From Hydractinia symbiolongicarpus (lineage: Eukaryota > Cnidaria > Hydrozoa > Anthoathecata > Hydractiniidae): a stretch of DNA of 60,000 nucleotides. Numbering within the stretch: position 1 is the first letter of the stretch; the number at the start of each line of letters is the position of its first letter. The stretch spans positions 15,936,001-15,996,000 of the forward strand of contig NC_079876.1 in assembly GCF_029227915.1 (NCBI RefSeq), in the 5' to 3' direction. Made by a program: the position numbers and the translations under genes. This document shows positions 24,601 through 39,600 of the stretch, piece by piece. Below the pieces are notes generated by a model that saw only the letters and a program-made list of their open reading frames with translations, was not told where the DNA came from and did not search any database.

Positions 24601-27600
24601 TTGGAAAACAGCATTACTTGGGCAGTACTGTGCAGTCAGTAGGCTGCAAAAGTCCTACTTTGGCAGGGGTGTAGGCCTTGAAACCGATGTGTTGTAGCTA
24701 CACTCTCTCCATTGTCTATATTATGAACCAACCTGGAAAGGCTAGAAATAGGGTGGAATTGAAGCATGTTGACTTCAGCAAAATTTAACACACTTTAACA
24801 CCAATTAATCTAAGATCTTAAGTCCTAAGTCCGCTATGAACAGTTAAAAGTAAATTTTGACAAGTTTTTAGGTCATGGTACTTATATATATATATATATA
24901 TATATATACTATATATATATTGCTATATATATATTGCTGTTATTGAGCATAATTATAGTAACAAATACTAAAATATTCAAAAAGCCAAACTGAATGGCCA
25001 AGAAATACTTCAACCTTGGCAAAACTGTTAAATACAAATAAATACATACCACTCAAAGCTAGTTCATGCATGGGCACAAAATGCATTTAAATTCTCGTAG
25101 TTAGAATAATTAGGTGACCAATAAAGTTATCAGCAGACCAATTTCGATATGCTTGACCAGTCTGAATATGCTTAAAAGGCAAGCTTGTTGAATAGAAATC
25201 CTGTTTTATTATAATGTCTTAAAAATTATTACTGAAAATTTCATATTTAACTTTGGATTGAAAAATATACTGTATTTTTAATATATTTATTACAATTAGC
25301 CTCCACCTCCAGAACCTGAGTTTCCAGCTTTTCCAATCAAAGTTTGTGTCCTTGGCAAATTCTTTTCTGGCAAAACACGAGCAATACAACAAATTGCTTC
25401 CAGTAAGGGAACTTGTTTTTGTTGTAGTATTTGCTTTTATATCTCTTATTTTCATTGTCTGATTTATTGCAGTTATGTGGATTTTATTCTGTACATGTGT
25501 AAATACCCTTGGAAAAGAATACATACTCAGTGAAGAGCATGGAAATTTTCATGTTGTGTTTTTACTTTAGCTCATCGTATTCAATTACTGGATGTCGAAG
25601 TAATTGTCGATGATGCTTTGGAAGCATGGAAGTGTCAGGAAATGATACCCCCAGTGTTAGATATTGAGGTAAATTGTGTTAAAACAGGCACGTAGAAAGT
25701 AGAAATAAGATTTTGATTGCTAGACTGCTTAGATCATCAAAAAATGATGCAAGTTAGGTATTATTAGGTAAAATAAAGTCTTGTCGTTTCTTTTGCTAAT
25801 TATTTTTTATTTTCGGATGGAGGGTTATGGTTGATACTCAGACTCAATTACTATGGGCTTAATTTTGTGTTCCTTGTGTTTACATCATGCTTAGCAATGC
25901 CCTGTTCTTCTTCATTCTTAAATGCCATCCTCAGCAAATAATTTCTTAATTATTTTTGTTTTATGTCAAAGCTTGCATCAAGGGAGTCTTGCTCTGAATT
26001 AAAACTGGAATGTGATGGTGAAATAGTATCTGAAAGCAAGGAATGTCAAGAAACAGAACAAGTTGTACTACCTGAAAAAGTGATGGAAACTACTGGCCAA
26101 CCAGGTACTCTTTTATAAAAGAGTTATTGAGGTTAATATATCATAATTGATCATGATTTGAAAATAGGTCTGCCAAATATTTTTTCCTAATTTTGTTATA
26201 GTATTTTTGTGATACACTTAACTTTTTGGATGAATTTTCACATGAATTAAAGGACTCCCATATAATTAAATAATTAATAAAATTATCAGTCAAATGTTTT
26301 GCTTGTTTGTGCATATATTTTGTTTTCAGTGTTTGTGAAAATTTTGCAAAGTTTCAACTTATTCTAAATTAAGTCTGGAAATAATCTTTGCTAGACTTTT
26401 TGCTAGATTTGTGCAAATTGATCGATACTCACAAAAATAATTCTTTTTAAACCAGAAACTATCCTGTGAATCTATATTATAATACCTGTATACCTCTGTC
26501 GGTCACGCAAAATGGTAGCTTAGTTGCGCAAGTAGCGAGACGCACATGATGCAGTATAAAAAGGATGGGCGAACCTGTGGATTTTCCACGGGCTAACGAC
26601 TACTATAATACTATTTCCTCAAGTATTTCTGACCCTCCTATTTCATACCGTATATTATATTTCATATAAAAAACCATTGGTAAAAAAAAAACTACCACTT
26701 ACTCCCCTCCCCAATAACCCCTTACCAAGTGTAGTGAAAGTTTTTCATAATTTTAGTTAAAACATTATTTGTATTTAATAGAAACTAACGAGGATGAAAA
26801 TCCTGGAAAAATAGTCACACGAAACAGTGCAGCTGCTTCAGCTACACCTGATACCAGCTTAAAAAAGGGAAGCATAGCCATGACAGAATCTGATACTTCC
26901 CTACATCTCACTGAATCAAAAGAAAATGTAATGTTTTTTATTTGAAGTTAATTTTAGTGTTCTCTTTATATACAATACTTTTTTACATGTCCAATTTCAT
27001 GCAGTTTGACATTTTCATCTTTTACAGCAATTAACACTTCGTGCAAAGTTGGGTGGCAAGGCAAATGTTTATTTAAAGAAAGGACGTGGAATTCCAGATT
27101 CTTTACTTGTTGATATTTTAGTGGAACACATTAGGTATAATAATATTTCCTTAGTGCATTTCAGCTAGTTAAGAAAAGTGACTTGTAACTGCTCCAGATT
27201 ATTTGCGGTGTAAACTATTGATGGCATTTTACCGTATCAAATACTAACAAGCAATCTCTATGGTAGAACCTTTATCAAGGTCTTATTGAGCAGAATTTAT
27301 TCAATCTTACGCTAATGATATATACTCTGATTCTAATATTAAAATTTAATTATATGTGCATGTGACTTTGTGGATTTAGAGTTCGCTTCGTAATCAAGAG
27401 GTCCTTGGTTCAGTTCACAATGCAGGCATATTTAGCAAGTGTTTATACCATAGCTTCGGGTCAACCCATGCTAATAGAGGAAAATTGGTTAGGCAATTCT
27501 AGTGTATACATCCAGAACACAGGACCCACATTGATAACAGTATTACCAACACTGAAGTGGCTATATCATGTATAAATATTTTGGAATAATAATAATATAC

Positions 27601-30600
27601 AAATTCATTATTTTTTTTTCTTCAACTTCATATAAATAATATGGTATTATGTATTTATACAGGAACATTCCAGATGGAACAGGATGGATTATTGATGGCT
27701 TCCCAATGAATATTCAACAAGCCAAGGTATATATTTATATAAAAATTTCTTAGAATATCAGGTATTTTGTGTACCCTGTAAGCCAAAGTAAATTTGTCAT
27801 CCTCTAAGTGTGTTTAGTTCTAATGTGCAATACTACCAGAATTTTTGAGACTTGCACTACATTTTTTCTGCTTTTACATCAAAGCACATTTCCACATTAA
27901 CATTTTTCCCAATAACTTGGCAAAATGTCTGTTAAATAATATTTTTGTCTTAGTTACTTGAAAAGGCATTGACAGGATACGAAGCTGCTCCAAGTCCTCG
28001 CAAATCTGTGGTGAAGAAAGGGAGGAAATCTCGACTTGCACCTGACCCATATCCACCTGCTGAGGTATGTTTTATATGTTGTGTTTTCCAGACTTGTAGT
28101 TTGTCATACAATTATTAATATAGATTATAAGCTTTCAAGATTTTTACAATGTCATGGAGTTAAGGCTTAATCCAATGTTATTCTGAACGATAGCACAATG
28201 TAACTATTTCTAATTTGGTGTAAAGGGAAAAATATTACATAATTAGTATAAAAAGCTAAAAGTTGAATAACATTGCATATATGTGGCACCACAGTCATGT
28301 ATATATTAAATCCTGTTGGTACTTGTTGGCAAAAAGGTATGTTGTAAGGAAGTCCTTGTGTCATGTTGCAGGATCGTTTACAACATGTCCTAAGGAGATA
28401 GCTTCAGATCGATTACCCAGTGGTATCTTTTGAAAAGTTGATTCAGATTCAACTTGATCTATACTCGTTGCAACATTTGGAAATCTAATGCACAAGTTAG
28501 CTAAGGCTGGAAAGGATATTGTCTTTTATTAAAGCGTTCTAACTCAACTATAACATGTAATATCAGGCACATTTGAAGAATGCAATGTGATGCTAGTGTC
28601 ATTCATTTTTTATTTTTTAAGGTGAAAGTACCCAAGAGTGGTATCGATGTTGTTGTTTTATTCGATGTGTCTGACGAGGTTGTTTTAAGAAGAGCAGAAG
28701 GAAGATCTTGTAAGTATTCTTGACGTCAGCATATCCAATTTGAAATACCGTCTTTGCAGACATTTGTTTTATTTTTCCATACCTATGGATAAAATATGTA
28801 CCCTGTGTTTTAATTTTCTTGTTGTTTTTGTGCTAGATGATCCAGAAACCGGGGAGGAGTTTCATGAAGAATTTAACCCTCCTCCGGAGGGTTGCTATAC
28901 TGGTTTGCAGAGCAAGAATAAAGTTAATGCAGTAGTTGATACTTCCAACGACAAAGAGCAAGCTCAAATAAGGTTGCACTTTTCTATAGAATGATTTTAT
29001 AAGAACCTAAATAAATAAATAAAAACAAAACAAAAAACATGATCAATATGTCATTTAAGTCACATTAAACGCATAAATAAACTGTTGTGATTTCTGTACT
29101 TAAATTTTGGTTTGCGAAAATTGAATACTGCCGTTTATTTGAGATTTTGTCTTTAAAAAAACCCAAAATATTTTAACGTCAGGGACTGTATAAAAGGATT
29201 AAATCACTCAACTTCTGCAAGCAACCTTTGAAAAAGATATAAAAATTCTCACATAGCTTTACACAGCACGTAATTTATATAATGCCCTATTTTTTTTGTT
29301 ATATCCGATAGATTGACTACATTTCAAGATAACTGGCCTAAATTGGAAAAATGGTTCAATCGCTTTAATGTCTTACAGACAGTAGATGCGGACACTTCAT
29401 ATGGTAACTGTTTAGAAATATTAATTGGCACGTGGCCTTGTGGCTATGGAGTTCGCTTCGTAATCACAAGGTCTGTGGTTCAGTCCACAGCGAGGGAAAG
29501 TTTAGCAAGTTTCTTTAACATAGCTACAAGCCAACCCATGCCATGTGAGAGAAAATGGGTAGGCAATGTCAGTGTTTAAAATATATACATTCTAAACACA
29601 GGACCCACGTTGATAACAGTGTTTCCTACACTGAAATGGCTATATCCTGTATAAATATTCAGAATAATTATAATAATTATAATAATATATTTTTTCAGTA
29701 TCTATTTGGTTTTGCCTTTATGAAAACCACATAAAAGTGTAGTAGCACATATGGGAGGTAATCTAGAGGCATAACATATTGATTTTAAAAATTTAGAACA
29801 AGTCTAACATTCTAGGCTTGACATGGCTTGTATATAAGAAAGGTTTTTTTTTAAAAAAAGACCCCAAGAATTGGTTCACAATTCTTAAAAAATATTAGGA
29901 ACTTTACGAAACTAGAACAGGGACTATCTACTACGTTGTTGTCATTAACTTTTCATCAAAGCTTGTTGTACGAATTACGTGTCAAATATTAATTAGTAAA
30001 AATTAAACGAGAGCAACAACCATAAATAAAATATAAACAAATATGGCTATTGTAAAAAATTGTAAAGAAAAACATGCAAAACTGTTAAAGAAACTGACAA
30101 CAAGCATTACACATACAAAATTTTACAACAAAATATTTGCTTTTTCTTCGTTTTTTCAGTAGTATTTTTATATTGCATTTTTACTAGGTTAAATTATTCG
30201 ACACTCTACCACACAAGGTTTCTTTTTTGAGTTGCACATTGAAAAAATAATGATATTTTCTTCCTTGTAAATGGCACCGTCCTTGTTATGTAAGGTCTCT
30301 ATTATCGTTTGATAAAAATTTTTTCAAAAGTTAATGACATGTTCATTACCGAAATATTTAAAAAGAATTTTCTAATGTATTTTACCTAAAACCTCAATCG
30401 AGAGAAAATTTTGCTTTCGATTGGATAGAGGCCTATATTTACATTTGATTAATACTGTTTTGGTTCATAATAGAACATGAAGTCATGTTTTGTTCTATTG
30501 ATTGTTAAACATTCTTAAAATCATTTGCGTAAAATCCAATCAAAGCTTGCTGTCATGTAGACCATGTAACAGCCCTCTTTAATAAACGCCCCTGCAAAAA

Positions 30601-33600
30601 AAATTATATAAACTCCTCTCTCTATTAAACGCCCCCCCCCCCTAGTGTGATCACAGCAAGCGTTAATTGGAAAAAATATGTTTTTTATTAAAAATAAAGC
30701 TTTGTCTTTTTTCTTAATACTTATTTATATTCAAATAATATTTTTCGTAAACGTCCTTTTTTAACGCCCCCTCTAATAAAACCCCCCTAAAAATCCTTAA
30801 ATTTTATAAACGCCTGGGGCGTGCATGGAAGAAAATACGGTACGTGTGCATTATAAATGTTGCTTTTTTAGAAGATGTATGTTCCCAACTAAAAGACATT
30901 TTGGACTCTACACTACAAAGAGTGAGTAATTTACAATAATTTTCTTGTTTTCTCAAACCGCTCGAATCGGTCAAATTGAACACTTTGCCTGCAGTCTTCA
31001 GTACATGCTTAAAAGTGAAAAATACAAACAAGTCAGTCCTTTATGAAGTAAATTCAACCAAAGCTGGAGCATCAAATAAGCAGGCATGTCTTTTTACTGC
31101 TGTGTACAATGTCACTTGATTCCATGTTAACACTGCCTTATAATCTTTTATTCAGTTAGTGACGCCTGTACCAGAGGATGAACCAATACAGCAGGTAGTC
31201 TAGTTTGCTTTTATCATTCTGCAATTCTTAATTCAAATTTATTATTAAGTAAAATGTTTCCATCACAATATTGAAGGTGTTTTTTTAATTTGTCTTTTCA
31301 GAAAATAGATGAAGAAGTAATTGCAGAAAATCTAGGTAAAGTTTTGTTAATTAGCTTTGACAAGCAGAGAAATAGTGGAAGAGGTTGTATATAACTAGTT
31401 ATACGCCTTTGAAAATATTCTTTAAATGAAGGAAAAAGTTTTTACTACATTATTAACATGGCATTTCTTAATTTTGGAAAGATGGCCATTTTTAAGTTAA
31501 TGTTTGAAATGACGGATCGGGATCAGCTGAACATTACAACTGTGAAAACTATGCAAGAAAAAAACCATTCAATATCGCCTGTTATTCCATTTACATTATG
31601 GTACTCTCCACAACACACATTTAAAACTAACCTGGCGAGAGGTTTAGTTTCAGTTTTGTTTTCATCCATAACTACAATTTTACTTCCAAAGGTGTCTTAA
31701 TAAACATTTAAAGAAATTATTTTTTAATTATAAAAATGGAAACATCTGACAAAAAGCAGTATATAGTTGCAGTGAGTAAGCATGAATGCTTTAGTAATTA
31801 AAACCATTCTTTACTTTTTGAAATATGTTTATCAGAAAACTCGACATTTGCAGAAAGTTTCGGAATTTGAGTTTCTCTAGTACTAAGTGGCTTTATCCCT
31901 GTTTGCTATGTGCTTTTTGCTCCTTCTAAGTATAAAGGGAGGAGGGTCATAAATTGTGTGCTGTCTATAATTTATGACAAAGTAATACCACCTATGACTT
32001 AAAACAAATGTAATAAATTAGCAAACGTTAGTATTTGTATGACGTCATGGCAAACTTAGAATCTTGAAGAGTGCCATTGTATTTTTCTGTTAGTAATATA
32101 AATGGTTTGAAACACATCTGTTGGTTTTTGCACATGATAAAGGATATGTGGCTACTAGAAAAATATCAAAAAGCCCTGGAAGAACAGAAAGAAAAAAACA
32201 GGAAAAAAAAATTAAAGAGATGCAATATGTTTAAATTAAAAACATAACATGTCTATGAAATTTTCATGCTTAAATGGTTTTTACATCTAAATTTTTTGCG
32301 TTTTTAATTTTAGAGGGTGTCCTATGGTGGTTTTAAGCAATGTCTTATAGATTGTAGCAGTGGGGTCAAAATTTTAAAAAATACCAAATAGTGTTAAAAC
32401 CGGTTTCTTATATGAAAAACGTGCTGGACGTAAATAAGACAGTGAATTGCATTGTAAGAATACAAAACTAATTTTTTTTTCTATTGATTTTAGGCGGTTG
32501 TCTTGCACAGACAAAACCCCTTGCTATACCAAAATAAATAGGATATACACACTTTTTGTATCAGAACATTTTTGTTGCAGTCTTAGGATTCTTAAAAAAT
32601 CCTTTAACCCTTAAACAATAATTTTTAAAGCGACCCTAAATATTTTGATTAAAAATGTAAAAATATGCAATGACATAAAACGGAAAATTTAATTGAACGA
32701 ATAAGAAATAGGCTATTCAATAGAAGAGTCAATGTGTAACTTAATTTCAAAATATAAAATTTGGGTACATTTAATATTGTTGCTTTAACGCCATTTTTTC
32801 GATAAAAATGTTGTCAAAATTAATATTTTAGTTTACTCAAATTCTCCCTCTTAAAAAAAATTTACTATCTGGTGATCGAATTTTTTAGCATATTTTTAAA
32901 ATGTATGAAACGATGATTCTTAGAAAACTAATTCTCTCAAAAAGTAAAAAAAAAAAAACAATTATTCGAACAGTTTGGCACAGGATTTTAGTGTGACTTG
33001 ATTTTCTTTTACCTAATAGCTAATCCTGCTGCGCCAGAAGCCCCTCCAGAGGGAGGTGAGAAAGATTTAGGAACTAAAACAGAACTGAAAGAGGAGACCA
33101 GTGACCCCCCAACACCTGCAGAGGTATCGAAAAAAGGACAAAAGAAGGACCCAGAGTCACCCTCACCGACGAAAAAGGGTAAAGTGTTGTAAATCTAAAT
33201 TTATATTGTGATATAATATTTTTCCTTTTGAATTACTGTTTACTTTATTTTTCACGAAACTGCTTTGTAAGAAACTATTACTGGAAAAAATTAAGAAACT
33301 CTATCTCTCCTGAGTAACTGTGAGGAACCTTTCAAACTGAATGTATTCACCACGAATAAGTGACACATTATGCTAAAGTGACTTTATTTCACATGACGTC
33401 TTTTAACCTATGTATTGTGCTTATGACGAAGATGACAAGGCAGAACTTCAGCTGAGTTAGCGTATGTTGTCACCCTTTATTTATGTGCATTTATCGACTT
33501 TGCAGCTCAGAATTTGTGTGACTTTATATCTACGAACATTTTATACCAAAAAATAAAAGATCTCTCTGCCTTTGTAAAGAATGTCTTGAGGCTTTTTATA

Positions 33601-36600
33601 AATTCAGTGTTGTTACAATTAAGAAGCAATGCATCTATTTCTGAAAATGCATTTACATATTTAGGTAAAGGCAAGGGAAAAAAAGAAGGAGGACAAACAC
33701 CTACTAAGAAGAAGAAGGAAAGTGCTTCATCAAAGAGGTCTTCATCCACAAAATCAAGTTCACAATCACTACGTAAGAATGTTTAATTATTAAAGATGAA
33801 TGAATTATCTAGTGTTACATTAAACAGTCTGTCTCTCCCTCCATCTGTTAACTTTAACAGAGTTACATTTTTTGTTTGTGGATTAACAGCTATTGGTAAA
33901 AAGTAGAAGTATATTTTGTAATCATCGATTTGAAATCAAAGATTTATCCATGTAAAGTTCTGCAATTATTTTTAAAGCAGATACAATATGAATTTTTTTT
34001 TCTTCATTCATTTTTTGCATGCTCAGGTAAAACTGAGAGTCGTGTTGAAGAAGTCGTTATTACCATTGAGGAACCTGTCGAACCACCTTCTCCTGAACCA
34101 GGTGATGACGACTGGGTGTATGTGGAACAGCCCATCGACGAGGTAGCACGGTTACAATTCTGTTTTTGTGTAATGAAGTGAGTAAGGAATCTTAAGAACA
34201 CTTAGGATAAGACTTTGCTTTTTACGCTGTCTTTCTTTGTTACATTACAGGAGTTTGTTCAACTGCTTTTAAATAATTGGGACATAGTAGAAGAAACCTA
34301 CATTGCTTCGTGTAAACACACGTTTAGAAAGATTCGACATGAGAACGAGGCTATTTACAGATATTTTTACACCACTAGGTAAAAAGTGTTTTGTTAACAT
34401 GGGTGACATTTTTAAAAAATCCCAATTTATTTTTGTTGTGATAAAATGAATGAATGAATGAATGAAATAATGTATTTCATAGAAAAAACTTTGTCGAGTT
34501 TCTGCAAAGACCAGACGAGAAGCAAATATATGTTTCACAGTGGCAAAAGGTAGTTTTTGAGTTCCATTTTTTTTCAAAGGATATTTTTTTCTTTGAGTTT
34601 TAAGTTCCTCGAAGGATAAGGGAGTCATTTTTAAAAATTTCTTTAATTGATTTCTTGAACTTTCTTGGATCTTTAATTTTGCCAAAATTTAAATGTCGTG
34701 CATGTGCGAGTATTATCACTTTTTAAAAAAAGCTTATACTCCATTATTCTTAGCCTACTCGAAGGGCAAAGATAACTTTGTGTGAGTGATTACTTCGATT
34801 ATAAAATACTCCCATAATGTAACTAGTTAAAATGCTAAAGACCTTTTTCTTGATGTGCGTGGTAACTTCATAAGCCACTTCGACTTTGTAACTAACCTGG
34901 AACAACTGTTTTTATATACTTGTATATTCCAAATCATGTTTAACTGATATGTTAAATTGTAATATCTCTTTCAATGTCAGGAATACAACGATTTTCCCCA
35001 TGATATGAGAAGTGACGAAAATGCTAAAGCAGAACTTCACCAGAGAGTTGATGTGAGTTTTTTTCATTTGCTTTTATCCATTTCACAAAATATGTACATA
35101 TATTTTAAAATTGATTAGGAATCAAAATATGGATAGATGATTTGATATTAGGCAAATACAATTAAAATTTATTAGAAGGAATTTGTTTCTGGGATTTAAC
35201 ACGGAACCCTGAAGAATGTTATCTTCTTTGGATTAAGGGGAATTAAGAGTTAAGGGGAGCCTTAAAGGGATGAGAAGAAAAGAGGGAAAACACGAAAAGT
35301 TACGAATTTTCAGTTTCAGAGTTTTCAAGAAATCTTTGCAAAGCAGCCTCCACATAAAGTTTCATTTCGGGTGTTAAATGAAAATCCCAATTCAGGGTGT
35401 GTACAAATTAAAGGAAATTTATCTATTTTTCCTTCGACTTTCCCTTCTAACCGTTATTTTGACTGGATAGCAATTTGCAATGTCAACTTGATGTTTCGTG
35501 TAGGATTTATGTGACGTGCTGTGGGACATTTGTGACAGTCGAAAAGAAGATGCAGAAAGTGAGCGAAACACAATCATGACAGAAGGATGGTTGGAAGACC
35601 ATCTTGGACTGCTCGCAAACCATTACATATCCTTGGTACAGATGGAGATTGATCGATATCAACAGACATGTAAAATGGTTAGAGATTATTACGTAGCTAT
35701 GGAGGATAGAGATGACGCGCAAAAAGGTAGGCATGAAGGTCGGTCTCTAATAACATAACAGTCACACAACAGTTTTACAACAATGACTGTTGCCATTTCA
35801 TTGGAAACACATGTTATCCAACAAATGTCGTAGAGAATATTTTGTAGAAAATATTTTGAATCTCTGCGATTTTTGCACGACATTTACTGACTTTAATGGA
35901 ACCGTACTTTATATTGAAGGTGCTCCTGTAGCTATTCAATAAAATACAAGACAAAGTTTAGAATGATCCCCACCCTTCGTATCTTAAACAATCCTTAGAG
36001 TGAATAGGGGTCGCTTGTAAAATTGGTCGACAAAATTAAGTGCAAATAATAATTGTGACAAAGGAAAACATATTTTATTATTTAGTGATATTTCGCTGAT
36101 AAGGTTCTTAGTCCACAACATCAGTTTCGCTCGGTTTTTACTGAGCTTTTTTGGTAGGATAGCTACAACTACCTCGAATAACTTTTGAACAGCTTAAGCT
36201 ATATTGATGGCATTTGCAGGAATAAAATAGAGCTTAAGAAACGGATTGATGTTGATAAAAATTTACTGACGTCATCATCTTTGTTGAGAACACATTTTCG
36301 CGGTTACCACTCAATTGGGCAAAACACGTGTGGCACACATATTGAGGGGTGGAAATGTTTAGTGGGTGTTATAAATTTGAAATAAAATCATTTCCATGAA
36401 AGTTAATGGTATTAGTTTTAATTTAGGAAGACATAAAAACACTTTTCTCAGCATTTTATGGGCAAAGATGCGAAGCTTCATTGTAGTGCATATTGAAACA
36501 AAATCGGTATAAAATTATAGTCGGTATAAAAAAATTATGGTAAAAATAAGTTGAGTTAAATTTATTAGTTTGTAGAAAAATAAAAGAGTCAAAAATTAGT

Positions 36601-39600
36601 TTTGCTAGAAAGGATTTTTTTCAATTTTTAGCTGACTTTTTAAATTTGAGTTTGTTAGAAATCAAATTTTGGGCAAAATACTGTTTTCCGAGTGTTTTGA
36701 GTAGCAATAACGATATCTGCGTGTCAAAGAATTAAAATGCAATTTTAAGTATCTTTTCTTGTAGTAAAACTTCTATCAGATGGTGAGCCACAATTTAGCA
36801 GAATTCCATTGATTGACATACCAGCTACATTACCTCCCTCACCAAACGAACCAGAGTTGACAGAGACATCGTCTTCACAGCTATCTGTAACTGCATCAAC
36901 CACGACGAAACCTACACTAAAGACACCTGAGCCTTCTGCAGAGGAAAAGAAAGGAAGGTATAACCTGTTAAATTTGTGGAGTATTAAGGGTTTTGCTGTA
37001 AAGCATTGTTTTTCGGAAGTAGGGGTCCTGGTGTAAATCTTGCTTTAGGGGTTGTAATAGTCTCTAAAAAGTACAGCTAGCATAATTAATTTGACAATGA
37101 TTTGGACTGTGTTCCAAGAGTTTTTTTTGGTAAATAGTTTCCAAAAAAGAACAATTTAGACCTTTTTTCTTTTCTTTAACTGTTAAGAGAGTATCTTTAA
37201 GTCAATTAAACCCAATGTTGAAAATTCAGACTATAATTTTTGTTTTTGTCATTACCGTTAGAATCCCACTTATTTCGAGACAGCCTTCACCTGGCGATCT
37301 TTCTCCAACACGAATGGAAAAGAAAAGAAGCTCGTCGAGAAAAGAAAAAGGAAGTGCAGAGAACATGGAGAGTCCACTGCCTCCTTCAGATCAAGATGAA
37401 AAAGTAAGCACAATTATTTTTTTATTATTTCTAAAAATTTAAATCGAAAAGAATATGTGATAAGGTATTTAAGACACCTAATTTGGACGCGGAAAAACTG
37501 AAATCACATTAATATATGTCTATATTTTGTGCTACATAATTTTCTATGTTTATTTTTCTGTATTTATTTTTCTATATTTATTTTCCGATGTCTATTTTTT
37601 TCAGCTCCTTTACGATGCAGTTTTACATGCTTTTCATGTCATCGAAGCACAGGTATGCAATACGTTCACATGTTTTGCTTGACGAGTTTTTTTACTAATA
37701 CATATCCGTAATGACTAAAAGAACTCCAATCCTTCCTTCCTTTAGTCCTTCCTTCCTTTAGCCCTTTCTTCCGTTATTTCTTCTGCTCTTTCTTCCGCCC
37801 TTTCTTCCGCTCTTTCTTCCGCCCTTCCTTCCTTTCTTCCGCTCGTTCTTCCGCTCTTTCCCCTTTCTTTTGTGAAATTTATGTAATGGCTTTATTGAAC
37901 AAAATATTTCGTATATAACTGTGTGGTACAGAAGTTTTTATGTTAGCACAGTAGTCGACTTTAGGTACAGTTAAAATCGCCTAGTTAGTATGTATCATTA
38001 TTCCTATAAATGAACATGAGTCACTCCGCTAACTTGTTTCTAAAAATGCAGCACACGTCCTCAGATACACTCCTACCTTCTGGGCCGACCAAAAAATAAA
38101 TAATTACCTGTTTGTGACACTGTGTGGACAGCGTCTATTTTGATTTTAGGTAGCTTCTGATATAGCTGACGATGAAGCAGAAGCAAGCTTGAAGGCTGAC
38201 AAAACCAACAATGAATTGACAAAAATTGCTTCAAAGGACAAAAAGGGCAAAAAGCTTGATAAAGAGCGGAAAAGTCCTTCGAAAGTGTCGAAAACGCCAG
38301 TGCGAGCACCGACACCAGGTTTCGTATTGTATCGCGTAGTATTGCATTGTATCGTATTGTATTGTATTGTATCGCATTGTATCGCATTGTATCGTGTTTA
38401 ATCGTGCATAAAACGGTTTTTTACCAAACTTTTTTTAAAAAACAACACTAGACTAAAGTTCTTGTAATATCAAGCAGATGATACGAAGTAATGCTTCTAG
38501 CCTCAATTTTTCAAAGAAATTTAGTTAAGGATGTGAATCTAAAATTCAAACTTTTGCATCTAATAAACTTTCTCAAAATCCGTATTTATTTCTCGATCAA
38601 TACCAGTTGTTGCCAAAAAAGAACTTAGTGCCCAATCTCTATGTTGTTCTACTTCACAATGCTAATTCAGTATAAAAGTTTCTCTCGTATAAAAAACATG
38701 TTCCGTTTGCACTGTCGTTTCTTTTTCGAAACTTATTGTATAGCTCTCGTAACTTATCGCAGCTTCTGAAACAAATTTTAGAATTTCTCGCAACTTATCG
38801 CAGCTTCTGAAACAAATTTTAGAATTTCTCGAAAATTACCGCACTTCTCAACGATTAACGTACCTTTCTCAAAAATAATTGCACTTTCTCGAAAGAAATT
38901 ACTGTACCTTATCAAGAATTATCGTACGTTCTTGAAAATTGCCACACCTTTATCGAAAATTCTTTTTGACAGATATATCACATTTATTGATGACAATTTT
39001 TACTGTCGTTTTATCAACTTTTTAGCTCAAATTGCAAGCCCGCTTGACATTATGAGCGAAGAAGAATTGCAACGACAGATGATGCGCGAGAAGATGAGAA
39101 AAGAATATAAAACTATCGTACGAGTAGAAGGTAAGTGAATAAATTTGTGTTCTGTTTGCTGGTGTTGTATTGTTTCTTTTTATTCAGTCTGCCAGGGTCG
39201 AAGTTAGAAAGTAAGTTACAAAAATATCCACGTTCAGTGGTTTAGTTCTGGTCCTAACTTCGGTAACTTTTAAAAATCCGGAAGTTCCATTGACTAGTTT
39301 CAATTTGATTGATAGTTATAGTTTTTGAGATCAGATTGGCCTTTCCTTGTGGAACAATGCGTGAATTTTCGCAACGTTCTCCCCACCCCCCTGCTTAAAG
39401 TTAAAATGAACGTTAGGTCAGCGTACATTTTTAATTACCTGCAAGTGTGATACTTTTATGTCATTTTTTCTTCGATATTGCTTTTTCTTAGAAAAAGTTT
39501 CTTTTTGAGAGGCATAAATTCTTAAAGCCTATTTCTTTAAGTAAGATTTTCATCTTGTGCTTTTCGTGTTTTGGAGGCAGGTATAAGTAGCGTATTGCTT

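Noticed and set aside
29313-29579. 88-aa plus-strand frame as a longer SPEF2 exon
   Set aside because: The frame continues through the donor at 29404 into SINE copy B; phase with exon 31 requires splicing at 29403.
34269-34685. 138-aa minus-strand open frame
   Set aside because: It is antisense to two confirmed SPEF2 exons and includes an AATG microsatellite.
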